Shown here one piece after another: positions 60,241 through 64,000 of a DNA stretch of 64,000 nt; the stretch's first letter is position 1, and each line of letters opens with the position of its first letter. The stretch is from Parabacteroides sp. (GTDB lineage Bacteria; Bacteroidota; Bacteroidia; Bacteroidales; Tannerellaceae), in the NCBI GenBank assembly GCA_019417325.1, contig DXVO01000023.1:62001-126000 (forward strand), given 5' to 3'. Made by a program: the position numbers and the translations under genes. The notes below the pieces were generated by a model. It did not search any database and was not told the DNA's origin. It saw only the letters and a list, made by a program, of their open reading frames with translations.

Positions 60241-62513
60241 CTGCTATTTCCATTATTTGATAAAGAATATGGCAAGTCTTTCTTTCCGGGAGTGATGTTC
60301 TTTAAAGGCCTTTCTCCCATTTCCAAAAGCAACACGCCTCCTTTCATTATATCCTTATGAGTAATATACCAAGGAGAATATTGACTATTATTCATTTTCT
60401 TGTCCCGAATATAAACAGATGAGGCTATATTGTCCGGAGCTTCTATTTTAAACGTCTTTCCATTCTCCAAATGAAGTTTTACTGTTCGGAAAAGTGGACT
60501 GCCTAACACATATTCTCCCGTACCGGGACACACCGGATAAAATCCCAAAGCACTAAAAAGATACCAGGAAGATGTTTGTCCATTATCCTCATCCCCGCAA
60601 TATCCATCCGGAGTATAGTTATAAAGCCTATTCATTATTTTACGAACTAACCGTTGGGTTTTCCACGGTTGATTTCCATAAACATACAAATAAGAAACAT
60701 GCTGTGCCGGCTGATTCCCATGGGCATACTGTCCCATACCGGCAGCATGCATTTCTGCTATTTCATTAAAATAACGTCCATACAGCGGACTGCTAAGCGG
60801 AGCGATAAAAATAGAATCAAGACGATTGGTAAATGCTTTATCCCCTCCCATCAAATCAATCAACCCTTGCACATCGTGAAAAACACTCCAGGTATATTGC
60901 CATGCATTCCCTTCAGTAAAAGGCCCGCCCCATAAATAACCGTTAAAAGGTTCATACCAACTGCCATCGGATTTACGAGGACGCATAAAACCAGTCGAAG
61001 CATCATACGAATTTACATAATTCTTTGCCCGGGCTGCAAAAAAAGCCTGTTCATCGGACTTTCCTAATAAACCGGCAAGAGTCATTATACAAAAATCATC
61101 ATACGCATACTCCAGCGACATAGAAGTTGACTGTTCATATTCCGGATAAGGAATATATCCTTTTTCATTATAGGCCTGAAAACCATACCGTCCCATATAA
61201 GGAACCGGTGCCTTTTCAAAACAATCCTTTTTAACGGCTTCATATGCCTTTTGTACATCAAAGTCTGTAATCCCTTTTTTATAAGCATCTGCAATAAGAG
61301 ATACGGCATGTGAGCCAATCATCGAGTTCCGATATCCCGGACTGGACCAACTGGGAAGCCATCCCCCTTCTTCAAAAGTATTTACAAGGGATTGCATTAT
61401 TTCCGTACTGACAGAAGGGAACATCATTGTCAGCCAAGGATGCAAAGAGCGAAACGTATCCCATAAACCATTGTCGGTATACATATACCCCTTATGCACT
61501 TTTCCATCATACGGGCTATAATGGACAGGGGCCCCTTTTTCATCATATTCATAAAATTTACGTGGAAATAAAGATGTACGATAAAAATTTGAATAAAAAG
61601 TCTTGAGTTGTTCTTCTGTTCCGCCATCTATTTCTATTCGACCCAAATGCTCAGACCAGACTGCCTTAGTTTCGTTTTTTACCTCAACAAACGTTTTGCT
61701 TCCTATTTCTGAAAACAAATTCCGTTCAGCCTGCTCCTGAGATATAAAGGAAGAAGATACCCTGGCATGAATCTGTTTAATATCCTTTGAAAATTGAACA
61801 TATCCTCCTGCATACTCTTCTTTCAATTCTTGTTGCCCAGCGAAAAGTTCTTTCCGGTTCCAGACACCAAAACCAGTAAACTCCTGATCAAAATCGATTA
61901 TAAAATAATTGGCAAAATTATCAGGCGTCCCTCCATTACTATTTTTGCAAAATCCGATTATTCTTTTTTCTTCCGGAACAATCTTTACATAAGCCCCTTT
62001 ATGATATGCGTCAAGAACGATATAGCGGCTATCTTTTTTATCGAAAGTAAATTTCAAAAAGCCGCATCTTTCCGTTGCCGTAATTTCTGCCAATATTTCA
62101 TCTTCCTGCAATTTTACCGAATAATAATAAGGGGTTGCCGTTTCCTTGGCATGTGAAAACGATTGGGCTCTTTCTGAATCCTTTACACGAAGTTCACCGG
62201 AAACCGGCATTATACTGAAGGTTCCATAGTCCCCAATCCACGGACTTGGCAGATGCGTCTGACGAAATCCCCTGATTGAATCGGAATTATATGTATATAT
62301 CCAGTTATCATCCATCATTCCCGTTTGAGGAGTCCAAAAATTCATACCCCACGGGCACGTAACAGCAGGATAAGTATTCCCATGAGAAAAACTTCTATTA
62401 TTATTCGTCCCTATTAACGCATTTACATAATCAACCGGACTCTTCGCCTCCGCATTTTCAAAGAAAAAGCTATACGACAAAATCAAAAACACAAATAAGA
62501 TTCTATTTTTCAT
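60237..62513 (-). CDS. GH92 alpha-mannosidase
   Basis: Exported exo-acting calcium-dependent alpha-mannosidase family. The ATG at 62513 (758 residues) starts a proper signal peptide (MKNRILFVFLILSYSFFFENAEA); a longer in-frame start would overlap the sulfatase gene. Family signs: VNALIGTNNNRSFSHGNTYP and CPWGMNFWTPQTG at the N-terminus, YTDNGLWDTFRSLHPW near residue 340, GNQPAQHVSYLYVYGNQPW near 620 and YCGDEDNGQTSSWYLFSALGFYPVCPG near 650. It lies between the sulfatase (32 bp) and the rhamnosidase (4-bp overlap). Confidence 0.92.
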   Translation of the reverse strand: MKNRILFVFLILSYSFFFENAEAKSPVDYVNALIGTNNNRSFSHGNTYPAVTCPWGMNFWTPQTGMMDDNWIYTYNSDSIRGFRQTHLPSPWIGDYGTFSIMPVSGELRVKDSERAQSFSHAKETATPYYYSVKLQEDEILAEITATERCGFLKFTFDKKDSRYIVLDAYHKGAYVKIVPEEKRIIGFCKNSNGGTPDNFANYFIIDFDQEFTGFGVWNRKELFAGQQELKEEYAGGYVQFSKDIKQIHARVSSSFISQEQAERNLFSEIGSKTFVEVKNETKAVWSEHLGRIEIDGGTEEQLKTFYSNFYRTSLFPRKFYEYDEKGAPVHYSPYDGKVHKGYMYTDNGLWDTFRSLHPWLTMMFPSVSTEIMQSLVNTFEEGGWLPSWSSPGYRNSMIGSHAVSLIADAYKKGITDFDVQKAYEAVKKDCFEKAPVPYMGRYGFQAYNEKGYIPYPEYEQSTSMSLEYAYDDFCIMTLAGLLGKSDEQAFFAARAKNYVNSYDASTGFMRPRKSDGSWYEPFNGYLWGGPFTEGNAWQYTWSVFHDVQGLIDLMGGDKAFTNRLDSIFIAPLSSPLYGRYFNEIAEMHAAGMGQYAHGNQPAQHVSYLYVYGNQPWKTQRLVRKIMNRLYNYTPDGYCGDEDNGQTSSWYLFSALGFYPVCPGTGEYVLGSPLFRTVKLHLENGKTFKIEAPDNIASSVYIRDKKMNNSQYSPWYITHKDIMKGGVLLLEMGERPLKNITPGKKDLPYSLSNNGNSR

Positions 62514-62545
62514 GATATCATTATATTTATAATAAAAATAAAGCA

Positions 62546-63988
62546 TTAAGGCGTATATTCTACTGTTCCCCATTTATTTACTTTATATCCCCATTTTTCT
62601 ATATATTTCTCACCCGGTAAAAACTCGTCATTCTTTTCTGATAATAAACGTGCCAATAAACCATCTAACTGCAAACGTATTTCTGTATATCCCTCATCCT
62701 GTACAAGATTAGTTTGCTGATACGGATCCTTCCTGTTATCATATAAAAGCCAGGGACCATTCAAATCTTTTACATAGGTATACCTTTTGGTCCGTACTCC
62801 GCGATATTCCCGTCCACCACTACGCCGTTCCCATTCACCAAAAGGGGTTATACATTCAATCAAAGTGCCTTCTATTCTATCTTTTTTTTCACCTTTCAGT
62901 ATAGGATAGATATTTTTACCTTCCACTGCATCCGGAATTGGCAAACCGGACATAGCTAATAAAGTCGGCATAATATCCACCGAATTAAATAACGTATCTA
63001 CAGTTCTTCCTTTATTACCGAAATCAGTAGGGTATTTTAGTAAAAACGGGACAAGGATAGACTCATCATAAGGTTGCTGTTTTCGTTGTAACCCCTGAGA
63101 GCCTAACATATCTCCATGGTCCGATGTCAAGACAAAAATGGTATTTTTATCTATACCGCATTGTTTTATTGTCTTCTGTAATTGCCCGACACATGAATCC
63201 ATGGCAGAGATATGTGCATAATATCCTTTCAAATCTTTAATAGCACGACCTTTACAAGCGTCCGGTACATTGGGTCTTAGCTTAATATCTTTGTCTCTGT
63301 ATAACTTCTGATATTCTTCCGGTGCCGAATCATACGGGTTATGAGGGGGTCCCCATGACAAAAATAAAACAAACGGTTTTTCTTTCCGGGAATACTCTTC
63401 TATATACCGGCATGCATCATTGGTCTGTGCCGTCACATCATACCCCTCCCACCATTTAGGCGAACTATCATTATTATCATAATACTGGGATTTATTATAA
63501 TCATGTGTACATTCCAGTACTTTAAAATAATCAAATCCCTGTCTATTCGATTCAGGAATATAATTACTTCTCCCGTTTCCATTAATATGCCATTTTCCGA
63601 CATACCCCGTATTATATCCTGCCGATTTATATACTTTCCCTATCGACTTTGCTTCCGGATTCAACTGTACATCATTTAAAAACAATCCGTGACTCTGAGC
63701 ATATTGCCCTGTTAACAAAGTTGCCCGATAAGGGGTAGACACCGGCATACATGAGACTGCATATCTAAAATTAATGCTTTCCGAGGCCAACCTGTCTATA
63801 TTGGGGGTATATATATCCGTATTTCCGGCATACCCCGTATCTTGTGCACGCCATTGGTCTGCAAAAACAAAAACCAGATTCGGACGTTTCTTTTTTCCAA
63901 AGCTCAAAGCATGTATAGTAGGCGGAAACAATAATACTCCAGCCGCTACCCCTGCTTTCCGAATAAAATCCCTTCGTGTTAATTTCAT
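62546..63988 (-). CDS. S1-family sulfatase (Ser-type formylglycine)
   Basis: Removes sulfate esters from glycans. 480 residues, complete, starting 12 bp from the window edge. The N-terminus KLTRRDFIRKAGVAAGVLLFPP resembles a Tat signal. Metal and catalytic segments: PNLVFVFADQW, and VSTPYRATLLTG with Ser84 as the residue converted to formylglycine (S-x-P-x-R form, so an anaerobic anSME-type maturase is required). Later motifs are GYNTGYVGKWHING and VLTSDHGDMLGSQGL. First gene in the window of a sulfatase-GH92-GH78 operon, pointing to a sulfated, mannose- and rhamnose-bearing glycan; the locus probably continues to the right. Confidence 0.9.
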   Translation of the reverse strand: MKLTRRDFIRKAGVAAGVLLFPPTIHALSFGKKKRPNLVFVFADQWRAQDTGYAGNTDIYTPNIDRLASESINFRYAVSCMPVSTPYRATLLTGQYAQSHGLFLNDVQLNPEAKSIGKVYKSAGYNTGYVGKWHINGNGRSNYIPESNRQGFDYFKVLECTHDYNKSQYYDNNDSSPKWWEGYDVTAQTNDACRYIEEYSRKEKPFVLFLSWGPPHNPYDSAPEEYQKLYRDKDIKLRPNVPDACKGRAIKDLKGYYAHISAMDSCVGQLQKTIKQCGIDKNTIFVLTSDHGDMLGSQGLQRKQQPYDESILVPFLLKYPTDFGNKGRTVDTLFNSVDIMPTLLAMSGLPIPDAVEGKNIYPILKGEKKDRIEGTLIECITPFGEWERRSGGREYRGVRTKRYTYVKDLNGPWLLYDNRKDPYQQTNLVQDEGYTEIRLQLDGLLARLLSEKNDEFLPGEKYIEKWGYKVNKWGTVEYTP

Positions 63989-64000
63989 GATTTACCTCCT

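Noticed and set aside
1..64000. tRNA, rRNA, insertion sequences, prophage, toxin-antitoxin or restriction genes
   Set aside because: I looked for cloverleaf ends, transposase and integrase motifs and small paired genes and saw none that I could support.

Overview
The window is about 64 kb of a chromosome from a gut-type Bacteroidales bacterium. The evidence is SusC/SusD-type outer-membrane proteins, fimbrillin-like and FISUMP surface lipoproteins, GH78/GH92/sulfatase genes, glutamine synthetase III, a DapL-type lysine pathway, and many promoters with the Bacteroidetes -7 element TAnnTTTG instead of classical -10/-35 boxes with Shine-Dalgarno sites. Parabacteroides or a close relative is my best guess; the genus is inference. 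I found no rRNA, tRNA, insertion sequence, phage or CRISPR array.

Layout. 1-566: 5' part of an unknown lipoprotein gene running off the left edge. 0.8-3.5 kb: asparaginase and aspartase, each with its own promoter, together turning Asn into fumarate and ammonia. 3.8-8.3 kb: DNA polymerase III delta', a MATE exporter, and an ABC-F ATPase with a long leader containing small upstream ORFs. 8.3-14.3 kb: secreted hydrolases, a cupin-carboxymuconolactone decarboxylase protein, an NTF2-like protein, an AraC regulator and an aldo/keto reductase. 14.4-20.2 kb: a LytS/LytTR two-component pair followed by a redox operon (NapH-NapG-like polyferredoxin fusion, Tat-lipoprotein Fe-S aldo/keto reductase, DUF1893, ECF S-like membrane protein). 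20.2-24.4 kb: a 22-bp-period repeat, a candidate invertible promoter segment and a giant fimbrillin/BACON-like/FISUMP lipoprotein. 24.5-27.3 kb: the lutABC lactate oxidation operon with a palindrome cluster between lutB and lutC. 27.5-33.8 kb: a purF-carA-carB operon. 34.2-35.8 kb: a TPR sensor kinase whose expected phospho-acceptor His is missing. 36-41 kb: a SusC/SusD pair with a second candidate invertible promoter upstream. 42-57.4 kb: a nitrogen and amino-acid block (gltB, gltD, asnB, a GH78-like protein, dapF, dapL, an outer-membrane barrel, glnN). 57.5-64 kb: a GH78 rhamnosidase, GH92 mannosidase and S1 sulfatase operon, probably part of a polysaccharide utilisation locus that continues beyond the right edge.

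How it fits together. Much of the window handles ammonia and amide nitrogen: glnN and gltBD assimilate it, asnB, purF and carAB spend glutamine amide, and ansA and aspA release it. The ansA, aspA and gltB upstream regions share two short motifs, and in ansA and aspA these are exactly 89 bp apart, which suggests common control. Between these housekeeping blocks lie surface genes (fimbrillin-like protein, SusCD). In both cases the nearest good promoter sits inside an inverted-repeat-bounded segment and points away from the surface gene, so this sequence may record both in the OFF phase. The most novel-looking items are the two candidate invertons, the 22-bp-period arrays, the shared nitrogen-gene motifs, the ABC-F leader, the transmembrane redox operon and the His-less kinase.
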